Assembly: GCA_030066045.1 (NCBI GenBank)
Contig: JASJCJ010000001.1
Coordinates: 62,001 to 126,000, forward strand
Length of the DNA stretch: 64,000 nucleotides
From: Calothrix sp. MO_167.B12
Lineage (GTDB): Bacteria > Cyanobacteriota > Cyanobacteriia > Cyanobacteriales > Nostocaceae
Direction of reading: 5' to 3'
The position numbers were made by a program, and so were the translations under genes. Of the stretch, positions 47,324 through 56,601 are shown piece after piece (the first letter of the stretch is position 1; every line of letters starts with the position of its first letter). The notes below the pieces were generated by a model, which was given only the letters and a program-made list of their open reading frames with translations, had not been told where the DNA came from and ran no database searches.

Positions 47324-48214
47324 TTAATCCAAAAGACAAGCAAGGGGAAATAGCAAATATTCTAGGAAGAATAGTTTCCAAATAAATTGATAAAAATTAG
47401 CGATCGCACTTTGATTTTCTAGGTTAACATCTTGACTACGCCACCACATAATTCCCAACAATAATAGATGGGAAATAATCAGAAAAATTGAGTTAACACC
47501 AATTCCAGGTAATACAGCCGCCACAATCATCCCTAGGTAACATATGGTAATTACCCAACGAGCCAAATTAAACACAGCTTGCTGACCGAGTTTAATAGTA
47601 AAAGTAATGATATTATACTGGCGATCGCCCTCTAAATCTGGGATATCTTTAAAGATCGCGATCGCAAAGGTAAACATAATAATAAATAGTGTTAATATCC
47701 ATACCGCAGGAGGAATGGATTGATTCTGTTGCCATACCCAACTAAAATGTAAAAATAGACCTAAATTAACAATTGCTCCCCGCACAGCGAAAATACACAG
47801 TGCTGCCCAGAAAGGAAATCGTTTTAAACGAATTGGCGGTAAAGAATAAGCCGTACCAATAGCTAAACTAATTCCTATCATTCCTAATAAAAATGGTCCT
47901 TGTATCCCAGCTAAAAGGAGTGCAGAAATACCAGTAATAACGACAATTATCTGACCCATTTGTAGAGTAAACTCACCGGAAGCAAGGGGTAGGTGGGGTT
48001 TATTGATTTTATCAATTTCTATATCTTCTAGTTGATTCAAGCCGACAATATAAACATTGCCACAAAGACAAGCAATCCAACTTCCCAAAGGGGAGAGTAG
48101 GGAATGGGAAGAAAATAGGGAAATAACAATTAAATATAAGCCCCACACACTGAAACTAGTACCAATAATTGTATGTGGACGAGAAAACTTCCACAAAGCA
48201 TAAAACCAATTCAT
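47324..48214 (-). CDS. Homogentisate phytyltransferase
   Basis: This UbiA-family prenyltransferase (Synechocystis slr1736 / plant VTE2 type) joins homogentisate to phytyl-diphosphate, the first committed step of tocopherol synthesis. It shows the two acidic motifs NQLEDIEIDKINKPHLPL and KDIPDLEGDRQYN, the second being characteristic of HPT, and about nine TM helices. The ORF track begins at 48274, but its first 20 residues are a translation of AAATCCAAAATC-type repeat; ATG 48214 (MNWFYALWKFSRPHT) is the real start, giving 296 aa. Confidence 0.9.
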   Translation of the reverse strand: MNWFYALWKFSRPHTIIGTSFSVWGLYLIVISLFSSHSLLSPLGSWIACLCGNVYIVGLNQLEDIEIDKINKPHLPLASGEFTLQMGQIIVVITGISALLLAGIQGPFLLGMIGISLAIGTAYSLPPIRLKRFPFWAALCIFAVRGAIVNLGLFLHFSWVWQQNQSIPPAVWILTLFIIMFTFAIAIFKDIPDLEGDRQYNIITFTIKLGQQAVFNLARWVITICYLGMIVAAVLPGIGVNSIFLIISHLLLLGIMWWRSQDVNLENQSAIANFYQFIWKLFFLEYLLFPLACLLD

Positions 48215-48290
48215 ATAATTTTGGATTTTAGATTTTATATTTTGGATTGATTCCACACTCCTTTCCTCCATCACTCTTCACCACCTAACT

Positions 48291-48396
48291 CACAACCGTC
48301 AACTGTCAACTGTCAACCTTCAACCAACAACCTTCAACCTTCAACCGTCAACTGTCAACTGTCAACTAACAACTAACAACTAACAACTAACAACTC
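48291..48396. repeat. Heptanucleotide tandem repeat (GTCAACT / TAACAAC)
   Basis: Runs of GTCAACT, TTCAACC and then TAACAAC units, each 7 bp, fill the gap between the tocopherol methyltransferase and phytyltransferase genes. This is the STRR type common in heterocystous cyanobacteria. The right end enters the last codons of the methyltransferase gene. Confidence 0.85.
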
Positions 48397-49240
48397 CTCC
48401 CTTAACTCCATAAAGCAATCCAAACCGAATCAACCCACGCTCATAACCGCGACGCATCAACCCCAAAGAAAATGCTCCCACAATCGTTGTCCAACCCGCA
48501 CCCAATAAACCAAAAATTGCCTTGGGAGTGAGTGCCGAATCAATTACCACATTCCAAAAAGGTGCGACAGCTTTTGACCAATCAGCAGTGTGGATATTTT
48601 GTAAACCAATTTGATTAGCAATCGCTTCATACTCAGGTAAGGAAATCACATAAGGTAAACAATATACCCGATAAATATCCTGCAAATGCTTTTGCTCATC
48701 TGCGCTCAGGGGAGAATCATCGGTGGGACGATGGCACCAAGTCACCAGAATTAGCTTTCCTCCCGGTTTTAATACCCGGTAGCACTCCTGAATAAACTGA
48801 TTTTTATCCGGCATATGCTCCCCACTTTCCAAAGACCAAACCAAATCAAAACTATTGTCTGCAAAAGGCATAGCTTGAGCATTGGCAACCAGAAACTCTG
48901 TTTGGCTGGTTAAATCCAACTCCACAGCACGCTCCTTTGCCCTAGTCGCTTGCACCGGACTGAGGGTAATACCTGTAGCTTGAGCATGAAATTTCTCTGC
49001 CAGATATAAAGAGCTACCACCAATGCCACAACCTACGTCTAGAACCCTCTCTACCTGACCTATTTTTCCCCATTTGATTATTTCTTCAATTAAATCAATT
49101 TGCGCCTGTCTACGGTCTTTTTTCTGGGTTCCTTCCGCACCATAGTAGCCATGATGCATATGTTCGCCCCAAATTTCCTCCCACAGTCCAGAAGAAGCAT
49201 CGTAAAATGCCTGAATTCGTTGGTAAAGAGTCGCGCTCAT
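48380..49240 (-). CDS. Tocopherol O-methyltransferase (gamma-TMT type)
   Basis: This enzyme resembles Synechocystis slr0089 and plant VTE4, which methylate gamma-tocopherol to alpha-tocopherol. The N-terminal block LWEEIWGEHMHHGYYG and DRRQAQIDLI are diagnostic; SAM motif I is VLDVGCGIGGSSLYLA, with WSLESGEHMPDK, VLKPGGKLILVTWCHRP and the C-terminal RRGYERGLIRFGLLYG. The ORF track begins at 49282; ATG 49240 (MSATLYQRI) fits the family better, giving 286 aa. It lies on the same strand as, and upstream of, the phytyltransferase and TPR genes. A related MPBQ/MSBQ methyltransferase role is less likely. Confidence 0.87.
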   Translation of the reverse strand: MSATLYQRIQAFYDASSGLWEEIWGEHMHHGYYGAEGTQKKDRRQAQIDLIEEIIKWGKIGQVERVLDVGCGIGGSSLYLAEKFHAQATGITLSPVQATRAKERAVELDLTSQTEFLVANAQAMPFADNSFDLVWSLESGEHMPDKNQFIQECYRVLKPGGKLILVTWCHRPTDDSPLSADEQKHLQDIYRVYCLPYVISLPEYEAIANQIGLQNIHTADWSKAVAPFWNVVIDSALTPKAIFGLLGAGWTTIVGAFSLGLMRRGYERGLIRFGLLYGVKGGVVSC

Positions 49241-49330
49241 AAATGAAGCAATTTTAAAACAAAATTGAAACAGGATGGACAATATACTGGTAGGCTACCA
49301 TGTGTGCTTCTAATTAAATCAATCAACCGT

Positions 49331-49392
49331 GTTAGCGCAACTCCTCTGTAAGAGGCATAATGTTAGCGCAGCTTCTTTGTAAGAGGCACAGT
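49331..49392. repeat. Two tandem 31-bp direct repeats
   Basis: GTTAGCGCAACTCCTCTGTA...  at 49331-49361 and GTTAGCGCAGCTTCTTTGTA... at 49362-49392 are 31-bp units differing at about five positions. Each holds a short CTCT...AGAG-type fold. They lie between the divergent tocopherol methyltransferase and ktrB genes. Confidence 0.7.
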
Positions 49393-49494
49393 AAACAATT
49401 GTCAGCGATCAAAGCCTATGGTGAGGGATGAGGGATACGGGGAACCTTGCACCGAACCTTGAGAAGACTCCAATGATGAATCTCATAAACTTTT

Positions 49495-49530
49495 AACTGA
49501 TGACTGATAACTGATAACTGATAACTGAAA
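49495..49530. repeat. Heptad repeat (TGATAAC) before ktrB start
   Basis: The unit ACTGATA repeats about four times and ends two bases before the ktrB ATG. It takes the place where an SD would normally lie, so it could affect translation of ktrB. Confidence 0.75.
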
Positions 49531-50864
49531 TGACTGTTTCTCGCACAATTTGCTTGGGTTTTTTGACTGTGATTGCAGTGGGAACCATCCTACTAATGAT
49601 GCCTTTTGCTACCAGTAATGGTACGTGGAATGACCCAATTGTGGCTTTATTCACCTCTACTTCAGCGGTTTGCGTCACTGGACTGATAGTAGTTGATACT
49701 GGTACTGATTATTCGTTTTGGGGTCAGTTATTTATTTTACTGCTTTTGCAGATTGGGGGTTTGGGATATATGACCACAACCACCTTTATGATTTTACTTC
49801 TGGGTAAAAAATTTGATCTTACTCAAAAAAGGGCAATTCAAAAAGCTTTAGATAGACCTGGGATGAGTGGTAGTAACTACATAATTCGTTCTATCATTGC
49901 CACGACACTGATTTTTGAAATTACAGGTATATTTTTATTATTACCTGCCTTTGTTAGAGATAGTGGGTGGCAACAGGGGGCATGGTTAGCTATTTTCCAC
50001 AGTATTAGTGCTTGGAACAATGCTGGTTTTAGTTTATTTACAGATAGCTTAGTTAAATACCAGTCATCTACCTTATTAATTTTTACCATTTCCGCATTAA
50101 TTATCTTTGGCGGTATTGGCTATCAAGTAATTTTAGAAATATTCTTTTGGTTGCGCGATCGCATCAATAAAAAAAAGGAAAAATTAGTTTTTTCTCTAGA
50201 TTTTAAAGTTGCAACTAGTACAACTATAGTCTTACTGATTCTCGGAACTATCGCCTTTTCTTTAGTCGAATTAAGGAACTCTGCTAAGTTTGGTGTTCTT
50301 AATTATTATGACCAGATGTTAGTAGCTTTATTTCAATCTGTTTCCACTAGAACTGCTGGCTTTAATAGTATTGACATTGCCAAAATGACCAATGCTGGCT
50401 TATTTATTATGATTGCCTTTATGTTTATAGGTGCTAGTCCTGGTGGAACTGGTGGAGGGATAAAAACAACTACACTCAGGGTCTTAACTAGTTGTACTAA
50501 ATCAATTTTATTGGGTAAACAAGAAGTCATTTTATATGAACGTAAGGTTCCAAATACTCTAATTTTAAAGGCAGTAGGAGTCCTAATTGGTTCAGTGACA
50601 ACCGTAATCATATCCACAATCTTAATTGCCATCACAGATCCGACCTTACCTTTTATTCAAGTCTTATTTGAAGTAGTATCTGCCTTTGCTACCGTAGGTT
50701 TATCCACAGGAATTACAGCTAGTATTTCTGGATTTGGCAAAGTGATTTTAATTATCACTATGTATATTGGCAGGGTGGGAGTATTATTGTTCATATCATC
50801 TCTGTTGGGAGATCCCCGTCCTACTCAAGTTCACTACCCAGAAGAAAATTTACTTGTGGGATAG
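49530..50864 (+). CDS. ktrB: Potassium uptake protein, TrkH/KtrB family
   Basis: This 444-residue membrane protein forms the ion pore of a Ktr system, which takes up K+ with Na+ in cyanobacteria. All four pore-loop repeats are visible: TSTSAVCVTGL, SAWNNAGFSLF, VSTRTAGFNSI and SAFATVGLSTGI. Two TM helices flank each. The regulatory subunit gene (51094) follows after 230 bp. A heptad repeat ends just before the start codon, and no normal SD is seen. Confidence 0.92.
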   Translation: MTVSRTICLGFLTVIAVGTILLMMPFATSNGTWNDPIVALFTSTSAVCVTGLIVVDTGTDYSFWGQLFILLLLQIGGLGYMTTTTFMILLLGKKFDLTQKRAIQKALDRPGMSGSNYIIRSIIATTLIFEITGIFLLLPAFVRDSGWQQGAWLAIFHSISAWNNAGFSLFTDSLVKYQSSTLLIFTISALIIFGGIGYQVILEIFFWLRDRINKKKEKLVFSLDFKVATSTTIVLLILGTIAFSLVELRNSAKFGVLNYYDQMLVALFQSVSTRTAGFNSIDIAKMTNAGLFIMIAFMFIGASPGGTGGGIKTTTLRVLTSCTKSILLGKQEVILYERKVPNTLILKAVGVLIGSVTTVIISTILIAITDPTLPFIQVLFEVVSAFATVGLSTGITASISGFGKVILIITMYIGRVGVLLFISSLLGDPRPTQVHYPEENLLVG

Positions 50865-51093
50865 TAAATATAGCTTTACATTTCTTAAATTTTGGCAATT
50901 GATTTGTAGCATAATGAATCAATCAAAAATGAATAGCGATCGCTAAATAATCTATAATTACCAATGAAATAAATTAGGTCAACAAAGTCTTATTTACTGA
51001 ATGTAAAAAACTAATTGTCTTCGCGTTACAGAATAAATAAATACCAAATTTATTTTTAATTGTAAGTATTAGCAGTAATGAAGGATAATAACT

Positions 51094-51789
51094 GTGAATT
51101 TATCATCATTAAAGTTCTTTCGCAATTTAATTGAAGAGAATCACCAATTTGCAGTAGTTGGATTAGGTCGTTTTGGTCGGTCAGTCAGCAGCACATTACA
51201 TAAATTGGGTTATCAAGTACTGGCTACAGATATAGATGAAAAGCTAGTATCCCAAGCTTTAACGGAAAATATTGCTGGTCATGCCTTGCAGCTAGATTCC
51301 ACAGAGCCATTAGCTCTCAAAGAAGCGGGAATATTTGAATTTGATACCGTAATTGTGGCAATTGGTAATTATATTCAGGAAAGTATTATTACTACTTTAA
51401 ATGTGAAAGAGGGTGGTGTACCCAATGTAGTGGCTAAAGCATCTAGTGAAGTTCATTGTAAACTATTAAAGAGAGTGGGTGCAGATCGTGTAGTCTTCCC
51501 TGAATTTGAAGCAGGTTGTGCTTTAGCACGAACCCTTACCAAACCATCAATTTTAGAAAGATTTGAACTCGATCCAGATAATAGCATTGTGGAATTGATG
51601 GTACCCGAAGAATTTAATGGCAAAACCATTGCTGAGTTGCAACTACGTAATCGATTTGGTTTGAATGTATTGGCAGTAAGTGAAGGTGGAAAGTTTGTCA
51701 TTAATCCCGAGCCGAGTAAACGTTTGCAAAAGGGGTCAATTATGGCAGTAATCGGTTGCAATAAAGATATTAATCGTTTGCCAATTTAA
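51094..51789 (+). CDS. ktrA: Ktr system NAD(P)-binding regulatory subunit
   Basis: KtrA is the cytoplasmic RCK ring that gates KtrB. The Rossmann motif is VVGLGRFGRSVSSTL with ATDIDE ending the second strand; the C-terminal RCK-C domain starts near IVELMVPEEFNGKTI. Length 231 aa is typical. The start is GTG 51094 with an SD-like AAGGA 9 bp upstream. It follows ktrB on the same strand. Confidence 0.92.
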   Translation: MNLSSLKFFRNLIEENHQFAVVGLGRFGRSVSSTLHKLGYQVLATDIDEKLVSQALTENIAGHALQLDSTEPLALKEAGIFEFDTVIVAIGNYIQESIITTLNVKEGGVPNVVAKASSEVHCKLLKRVGADRVVFPEFEAGCALARTLTKPSILERFELDPDNSIVELMVPEEFNGKTIAELQLRNRFGLNVLAVSEGGKFVINPEPSKRLQKGSIMAVIGCNKDINRLPI

Positions 51790-52484
51790 CCTCATGTTTT
51801 GCCCAAAGGGAAAGGGGATAGAGGAAGTAATAAGTAATAAGTAACAAGTAATAAGAATAAGTAATAAAGAATTAAACCTCCTTCCTATGAATGGAAGAAA
51901 CTAGTCATATCCTCTTCTCTCTAGCATAGGTGCCTCCTGCCTGCTGATATAATGTCCGGCAAATCACCCATAATTTAAGACATGGTGCAAAAATCTGAAA
52001 CCTCTTTATGGGAGTATAAATTCAAAATCCCAACTCAGGGGTTAATTAACGGTAATTACTGAGGGATAATCAATCAATTCTTTCGTAGAAATCCAAAATC
52101 TAACATCCACAATCTAAAATCTCAAATTGATTGACGGCAAACACCACTTTGAGATTACGGTTCACCCCAATGGCTGGAGGTATTAATTCTCATACATTAG
52201 ACAAGGTGAGGGCAAATCCTTGAGATGAGCCAACTAGATACATCTGAGGCTTAACCGTCCTAACTGAGGTTCGGAAAACCACCCTTCATGGACTGGCTAC
52301 ACAGGCTCAGTATATATGTCAGCATAGACTGGATTACCAATGGTTTCTACCAGTGGTTGTCCCCAAAAACACTAAAGGTATTTATGCTGAACTGACTGTT
52401 TAGTCAAACCAGTTGGTTCAATATTAGTCCTTTATAAACCCACCCATTCATTTTTTTGTAGTTATACGGAGCCAATAGCTAACA
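51790..52484. other. Gene-free stretch upstream of dnaK
   Basis: About 700 bp. It begins with an AAGTAATAAGTAA-type heptad repeat (about 51823-51868). AATCCAAAATCTAACATCC-type heptads lie near 52090. The dnaK promoter must be in the right part; no CIRCE element (TTAGCACTC-N9-GAGTGCTAA) is visible. Confidence 0.55.
51823..51868. repeat. Heptad tandem repeat (AAGTAAT / AAGTAAC)
   Basis: About six units of a 7-bp AAGTAAT motif with small variations follow ktrA. It is an STRR-type repeat with no coding role. Confidence 0.8.
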
Positions 52485-54407
52485 ATGGCAAAAGTAGTTG
52501 GAATCGACTTAGGTACTACTAACTCCTGCGTGGCAGTTATGGAAGGTGGTAAACCCACGGTTATTGCCAACGCAGAAGGTTTTCGTACCACCCCCAGTGT
52601 GGTAGCATTTGCTAAGAATGGCGATCGCTTGGTGGGTCAAATTGCCAAACGCCAAGCGGTGATGAACCCTGACAATACTTTTTATTCTGTAAAGCGTTTC
52701 ATTGGACGCAAGCAAGATGAAGTTGCCAACGAAACCACTGAAGTTTCCTACAAGGTCATCAGCAGTAATGGCAATGTTAGATTAGATTGTCCCCAAGCTG
52801 GCAAACAATTTGCACCGGAAGAAATTTCCGCCCAGGTTTTGCGGAAGTTGGTGGATGATGCCAGTAAGTACGTTGGTGAAACTATTACCCAAGCAGTAAT
52901 TACCGTTCCTGCATACTTCAACGACTCCCAGAGACAAGCAACTAAAGACGCTGGTAAAATTGCCGGTTTAGAAGTCCTGCGGATTATCAACGAACCTACC
53001 GCCGCCTCCTTGGCATACGGCTTTGATAAAAAGAGCAATGAAACCATCCTCGTATTTGACTTGGGTGGTGGTACCTTCGACGTATCCATCCTAGAAGTAG
53101 GGGATGGGGTATTTGAAGTTCTTTCCACCTCCGGCGACACCCACCTTGGTGGTGATGACTTCGATAAAAAAATTGTTGATTTCTTAGCAGAAGAATTTAG
53201 AAAACAAGAAGGTATCGATCTTCGCAAAGATAAGCAAGCTTTACAACGCCTCACAGAAGCAGCAGAAAAAGCCAAAATCGAGCTTTCCAGCGTTACCCAA
53301 GCGGAAATCAACTTACCATTTATCACCGCCACTCAAGAGGGTCCCAAGCACCTAGATACAACTCTCACCCGCGCCCAATTCGAGGGACTCTGCTCTGATT
53401 TAATTGATCGCTGCCGTATTCCTGTAGAAAATGCCCTCCGCGACGCTAAAATCAATAAGAGCGATATTGATGAAGTGGTTCTAGTGGGTGGTTCTACCCG
53501 GATTCCCGCAGTCCAAGAAGTTGTCAAGCGGATATTGGACAAAGAACCCAACCAAAGCGTGAACCCCGATGAAGTGGTAGCAGTTGGTGCGGCGATTCAA
53601 GCAGGTGTCCTTGGTGGCGATGTCACAGGTATCTTACTGTTAGACGTAACCCCCCTATCCTTGGGTGTGGAAACCTTGGGCGGCGTAATGACCAAAATTA
53701 TCCCCCGCAATACCACCATTCCCACCAAGAAGTCAGAAGTATTCTCCACCGCCGTGGATGGTCAAACCAATGTGGAAATCCACGTCCTCCAAGGCGAACG
53801 GGAAATGTCCAATGACAACAAGAGTTTAGGAACCTTCCGTTTAGATGGTATCCCCCCCGCACCCCGTGGCGTACCCCAAATCGAAGTGGTATTCGACATT
53901 GACGCTAACGGTATCCTCAACGTGACTGCTAAGGATAAGGGTACTGGTAAGGAACAATCCATCAGCATCACCGGCGCTTCCACCTTAGATAAAGCAGATG
54001 TGGAACGCATGGTTCAAGAAGCCGAATCCCACGCTTCAGAAGACAAAGAACGCCGGGAAAAAATTGATCGCAAGAACCAAGCAGACTCTTTAGCATACCA
54101 AGCCGAGAAGCAGTTACAAGAACTGGGCGATAAAGTACCTGCCGATGATAAAACCAAAATCGAAGGTTTAATTAAAGACTTGCGGGAAGCTGTTGGTAAG
54201 GAAGACGACGAACAAATCCAGAAGTTAACACCAGAACTACAACAAGCACTATTCTCCGTTGGTAGCAATATTTATCAACAAGCAGGTGGTCCTGGCGCCC
54301 CTGATGCTCCTGGTGATGGTGCTGCTCCTGGTGGAGATGCAGGTAGTACTTCTTCTACTACCGGCGGTGATGATGTAATTGACGCTGATTTCACTGAATC
54401 TAAGTAA
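52485..54407 (+). CDS. dnaK: Molecular chaperone DnaK (Hsp70)
   Basis: This is a full-length Hsp70 of 640 aa. The ATPase domain has [17 protein letters not shown] at the start, [15 protein letters not shown], and [14 protein letters not shown]; the interdomain linker is in [16 protein letters not shown]; the C-terminus ends [10 protein letters not shown]. Cyanobacteria usually carry several DnaKs; this has the housekeeping form (DnaK2-like) by its length and tail, which is inference. It folds and holds client proteins with DnaJ and GrpE, neither of which is encoded nearby. Confidence 0.97.
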   Translation: MAKVVGIDLGTTNSCVAVMEGGKPTVIANAEGFRTTPSVVAFAKNGDRLVGQIAKRQAVMNPDNTFYSVKRFIGRKQDEVANETTEVSYKVISSNGNVRLDCPQAGKQFAPEEISAQVLRKLVDDASKYVGETITQAVITVPAYFNDSQRQATKDAGKIAGLEVLRIINEPTAASLAYGFDKKSNETILVFDLGGGTFDVSILEVGDGVFEVLSTSGDTHLGGDDFDKKIVDFLAEEFRKQEGIDLRKDKQALQRLTEAAEKAKIELSSVTQAEINLPFITATQEGPKHLDTTLTRAQFEGLCSDLIDRCRIPVENALRDAKINKSDIDEVVLVGGSTRIPAVQEVVKRILDKEPNQSVNPDEVVAVGAAIQAGVLGGDVTGILLLDVTPLSLGVETLGGVMTKIIPRNTTIPTKKSEVFSTAVDGQTNVEIHVLQGEREMSNDNKSLGTFRLDGIPPAPRGVPQIEVVFDIDANGILNVTAKDKGTGKEQSISITGASTLDKADVERMVQEAESHASEDKERREKIDRKNQADSLAYQAEKQLQELGDKVPADDKTKIEGLIKDLREAVGKEDDEQIQKLTPELQQALFSVGSNIYQQAGGPGAPDAPGDGAAPGGDAGSTSSTTGGDDVIDADFTESK

Positions 54408-54465
54408 TAGGATTATAGAAATTAGATATGATCTAATTTCCATAATCTAAATTAATGAATTGCTT

Positions 54466-54493
54466 GTAGAGACGCGATATATCGCGTCTCTAC
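54466..54493. repeat. Perfect 28-nt palindrome after dnaK
   Basis: GTAGAGACGCGATA and TATCGCGTCTCTAC form an exact palindrome, followed by a short T-rich tract (ATTATTTTT). It lies 58 bp after the dnaK stop and could act as a terminator. The family of GTAGAGACG palindromes is dispersed in cyanobacteria; a related copy is at 59063-59086. Confidence 0.8.
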
Positions 54494-54706
54494 ATTATTT
54501 TTCGCTTAAAAATGAAAATATAATTACTTAAAAATGAAATCAACTCTGAAAAAAACGGTAATATTTTTGACATAAAATGATAATGACCTCCTTCTTGCTT
54601 GACATATACAATGGCTGTGTAAGTGAAAAGAGTAATGAACACAAAATTATGTTCTCAACTCTCATACCATTCATTCAAGTAAGCTGCATTCAAAAGGAGA
54701 AAGATT

Positions 54707-54895
54707 ATGTTAGTTCTCGACAAAAAAGAATTGTTTGAAGAAGTTAAGGATCTAGAATCTGCTACCGTTAGTGGGGGAGGTGATGGCGGACTTAACCCCG
54801 GTGTCATATTTGTTTGTAACGTAGGCAATGGCGGCAATGTGCCCGACATTACTAACTTTGTTCCATTCAGTCCAATTGTTTGTAACACGTTCTAG
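54707..54895 (+). CDS. Small double-glycine leader peptide (putative secreted peptide or bacteriocin-like precursor)
   Basis: This 62-residue ORF has a strong SD (AGGAG, 7 bp from ATG), which supports real expression. The N-terminal 24 residues look like a double-glycine leader (ELFEEVKDLESATVSGG) of the kind cut by C39 peptidase-type ABC exporters. The predicted core of 38 residues is glycine- and asparagine-rich with C37 and C59, so a disulfide or thioether is possible. A TTGACA lies at 54599-54604. No exporter, peptidase or modification enzyme lies nearby, so it would be an orphan precursor. Product class is inference. Confidence 0.65.
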   Translation: MLVLDKKELFEEVKDLESATVSGGGDGGLNPGVIFVCNVGNGGNVPDITNFVPFSPIVCNTF

Positions 54896-54976
54896 ATGTG
54901 ATTTTCCCCATAGTGCGATCGCCCTATGGGTAAGATAGTGCTGTTACACTGAGAGTTGAACCCAAATACTCTAACT

Positions 54977-55213
54977 ATGTTAAGACGTTCTAAATTCGAT
55001 ACCACCCAGTCTCAAATTATGCACCGCGCTGAGGATTTGATTAGTGCTGCATCCAACCGTTACCGGATTACAGTACAGGTGGCGCATCGTGCCAAGCGTC
55101 GGCGTTATGAAGATTTTGATAGTGGGGAAGATATGGTCATGAAACCTGTACTCAGAGCAATTATCGAAATGTCTGATGAACTCACCCAGCCAGAAATCAT
55201 TGGAGAATTATAG
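54977..55213 (+). CDS. rpoZ: RNA polymerase omega subunit
   Basis: This small cyanobacterial omega subunit binds the beta' subunit and aids core assembly. Typical sequence includes [33 protein letters not shown] and [14 protein letters not shown]. The ORF track starts at TTG 54956, but ATG 54977 ([10 protein letters not shown]) matches the family, giving 78 aa. A hairpin follows the gene. Confidence 0.93.
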   Translation: MLRRSKFDTTQSQIMHRAEDLISAASNRYRITVQVAHRAKRRRYEDFDSGEDMVMKPVLRAIIEMSDELTQPEIIGEL

Positions 55214-55255
55214 AAACTAGTCGAAGTCCAAAACTCAAGCGCCTAGGCTTGGAAG

Positions 55256-55282
55256 AATCTCCCACCTGGAAGATGGGAGATT
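55256..55282 (+). terminator. Hairpin after rpoZ
   Basis: AATCTCCCACCT pairs with AGATGGGAGATT around a short GGA loop (one mismatch near the loop). There is no T-run, so it may be an RNA-stabilising stem or a factor-dependent stop. It ends before the next gene's SD. Confidence 0.5.
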
Positions 55283-55318
55283 GTCAAAGATCATAGATCA
55301 GAACTGTTGGCAGGGAGA

Positions 55319-55831
55319 ATGAGGAAAAATCCATTGTTCATTCCACCACTGTTCAAAACTTTACCAGCACTCGCTATCTTCATGGTGGTGGGTGTTATGG
55401 TAACTGGTTTGGCAGCAAGTGAATCAAAATTGACTGGTATAATTGGTATCCAAAGAGCGATCGCTCAAAGCACAAATTCCCGCGAGGTTTCCCAAAGAAT
55501 TTATCAAAAACTACCAGATTTACCAAGGGAAAACCAATATATAAGTAAAGAAAATGGGAAAGTTGCCACTAACAATACCCTAGTTAGTCGGATGGTTGGC
55601 TATCACTTTTACCTCAAAGGACGGGCACCTAACTATCGATTCGATTGGAAATTGACTTTAGCTGATTATCTCGGTGCCAATGAAATTATGTACGACACAT
55701 CCTATCCTGGTCATGATAGCTTACGAAAAAATCCTTTGCAAGGCGATCGCACAGCCATTAAAAAGCTGAGTCGCCGTCAGCGTAATGCCTTGGTGCAAAC
55801 TCTAGTTGATTATTTTAGTGGTAATCAGTGA
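55319..55831 (+). CDS. Conserved hypothetical exported protein
   Basis: The 170-residue protein has an N-terminal hydrophobic stretch (LPALAIFMVVGVMVTGLAA) that fits a signal peptide or membrane anchor with a later AIAQST cleavage-like site. The mature part has FYLKGRAPNYRFDWKLTLADYLG and a C-terminal basic KKLSRRQRNALVQTLVDYF. I do not recognise the family. ATG 55319 is preceded by AGGGAG, so it is preferred over the TTG at 55307. HIP1 sites lie near 55457 and 55743. Confidence 0.7.
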   Translation: MRKNPLFIPPLFKTLPALAIFMVVGVMVTGLAASESKLTGIIGIQRAIAQSTNSREVSQRIYQKLPDLPRENQYISKENGKVATNNTLVSRMVGYHFYLKGRAPNYRFDWKLTLADYLGANEIMYDTSYPGHDSLRKNPLQGDRTAIKKLSRRQRNALVQTLVDYFSGNQ

Positions 55832-55984
55832 TTTGTTATTCGTCATTCGTCAATGGCAATAGTTGAGGTGATTTATGAAAATAATTTTATCAATGAAGAG
55901 GGCGCAAGCCGCAGTGCCCCTACAATTGATTGGTGATGTGAGATAGGTAATCTTGCACCACCGAAGGGAGTATTTTCCATCACT

Positions 55985-56056
55985 CCTTCACTCCGGGCGG
56001 GGAAACCCCGCCCCTACTCCGAACCCCGAACCCCGAACTCCGAACTCCTTCCCTCC
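55985..56056. repeat. GC-rich hairpin repeat plus CCGAACC heptads
   Basis: GGGCGGGG-AAA-CCCCGCCC forms an 8-bp stem with a 3-nt loop. The 30 bases at 55991-56020 are identical to 61453-61482. CCGAACC/CCGAACT heptads follow up to the DUF1818 start. Confidence 0.8.
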
Positions 56057-56059
56057 CAA

Positions 56060-56425
56060 ATGGAACGTGTAATCAAAACTGGTAACGGCTGGCGTATTGG
56101 CTGGAACCCAGAAGCACCTGAATTTAAAGGCTTAGTTGGTACAGATGATTGGGCGATTGAGTTAACAGCAGCCGAATTGAACGATTTTTGTCGTCTGATG
56201 TTGCAACTAGCTGACACCATGAGTCAAATAGCCACTGAGCTTATGGATGAAGAGAAAATTACTTGTGAGGCGGAAAGTGATTTATTGTGGATGGAAGTAA
56301 CAGGCTATCCCCAAGAATATAGTTTGCGGTTTATCCTCCATTCAGGACGGTGTGTAGAAGGGAAGTGGAACCCCTCAGCAGTACCAGGTTTACAACAAGC
56401 TGCTGGAATGCTGCAAGTTTTTTAG
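56060..56425 (+). CDS. DUF1818 family protein
   Basis: This 121-residue protein matches the cyanobacterial and plastid DUF1818 family: GWRIGWNPEAPEFKGLVG, WAIELTAAELNDFCRL and LRFILHSGRCVEGKW. No signal peptide or TM helix is seen. Function is unknown. It lies just upstream of the tRNA-Pro gene and behind a heptad repeat. Confidence 0.88.
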   Translation: MERVIKTGNGWRIGWNPEAPEFKGLVGTDDWAIELTAAELNDFCRLMLQLADTMSQIATELMDEEKITCEAESDLLWMEVTGYPQEYSLRFILHSGRCVEGKWNPSAVPGLQQAAGMLQVF

Positions 56426-56519
56426 GATTTGTGGTTGCTTATTGTTAAACTCATGTTAATATATTAAAGCCACACTCAAATATTGAATATTCTCTATAGG
56501 AAATTCACAACGAGTGTAA

Positions 56520-56593
56520 CGGGGCGTAGCGCAGCTTGGTAGCGCGCCACTTTGGGGTAGTGGAGGTCGTGGGTTCAAATCCCGCCGCTCCGA
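56520..56593 (+). tRNA. tRNA-Pro (anticodon GGG)
   Basis: The cloverleaf folds well: acceptor CGGGGCG/CGCTCCG (one G-T pair) with discriminator A, D stem GCGC/GCGC, anticodon stem CCACT/AGTGG with loop TTGGGGT (anticodon GGG at loop positions 3-5), and T stem GTGGG/CCCGC around TTCAAAT. CCA is not encoded. It is the landing point for the repeat cluster 8 bp downstream. Confidence 0.95.
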
Positions 56594-56601
56594 TTAGTAA
56601 A

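Noticed and set aside
48291-48396. Possible CRISPR array
   Set aside because: The units are 7 bp with no spacers; this is an STRR heptad tract. No CRISPR-sized direct repeats were seen anywhere in the window.
52130-52484. CIRCE-type heat-shock operator before dnaK
   Set aside because: No TTAGCACTC-N9-GAGTGCTAA or close variant is visible.
52748-54268. Long minus-strand ORFs across dnaK
   Set aside because: They are antisense shadows of a highly conserved, codon-biased gene.
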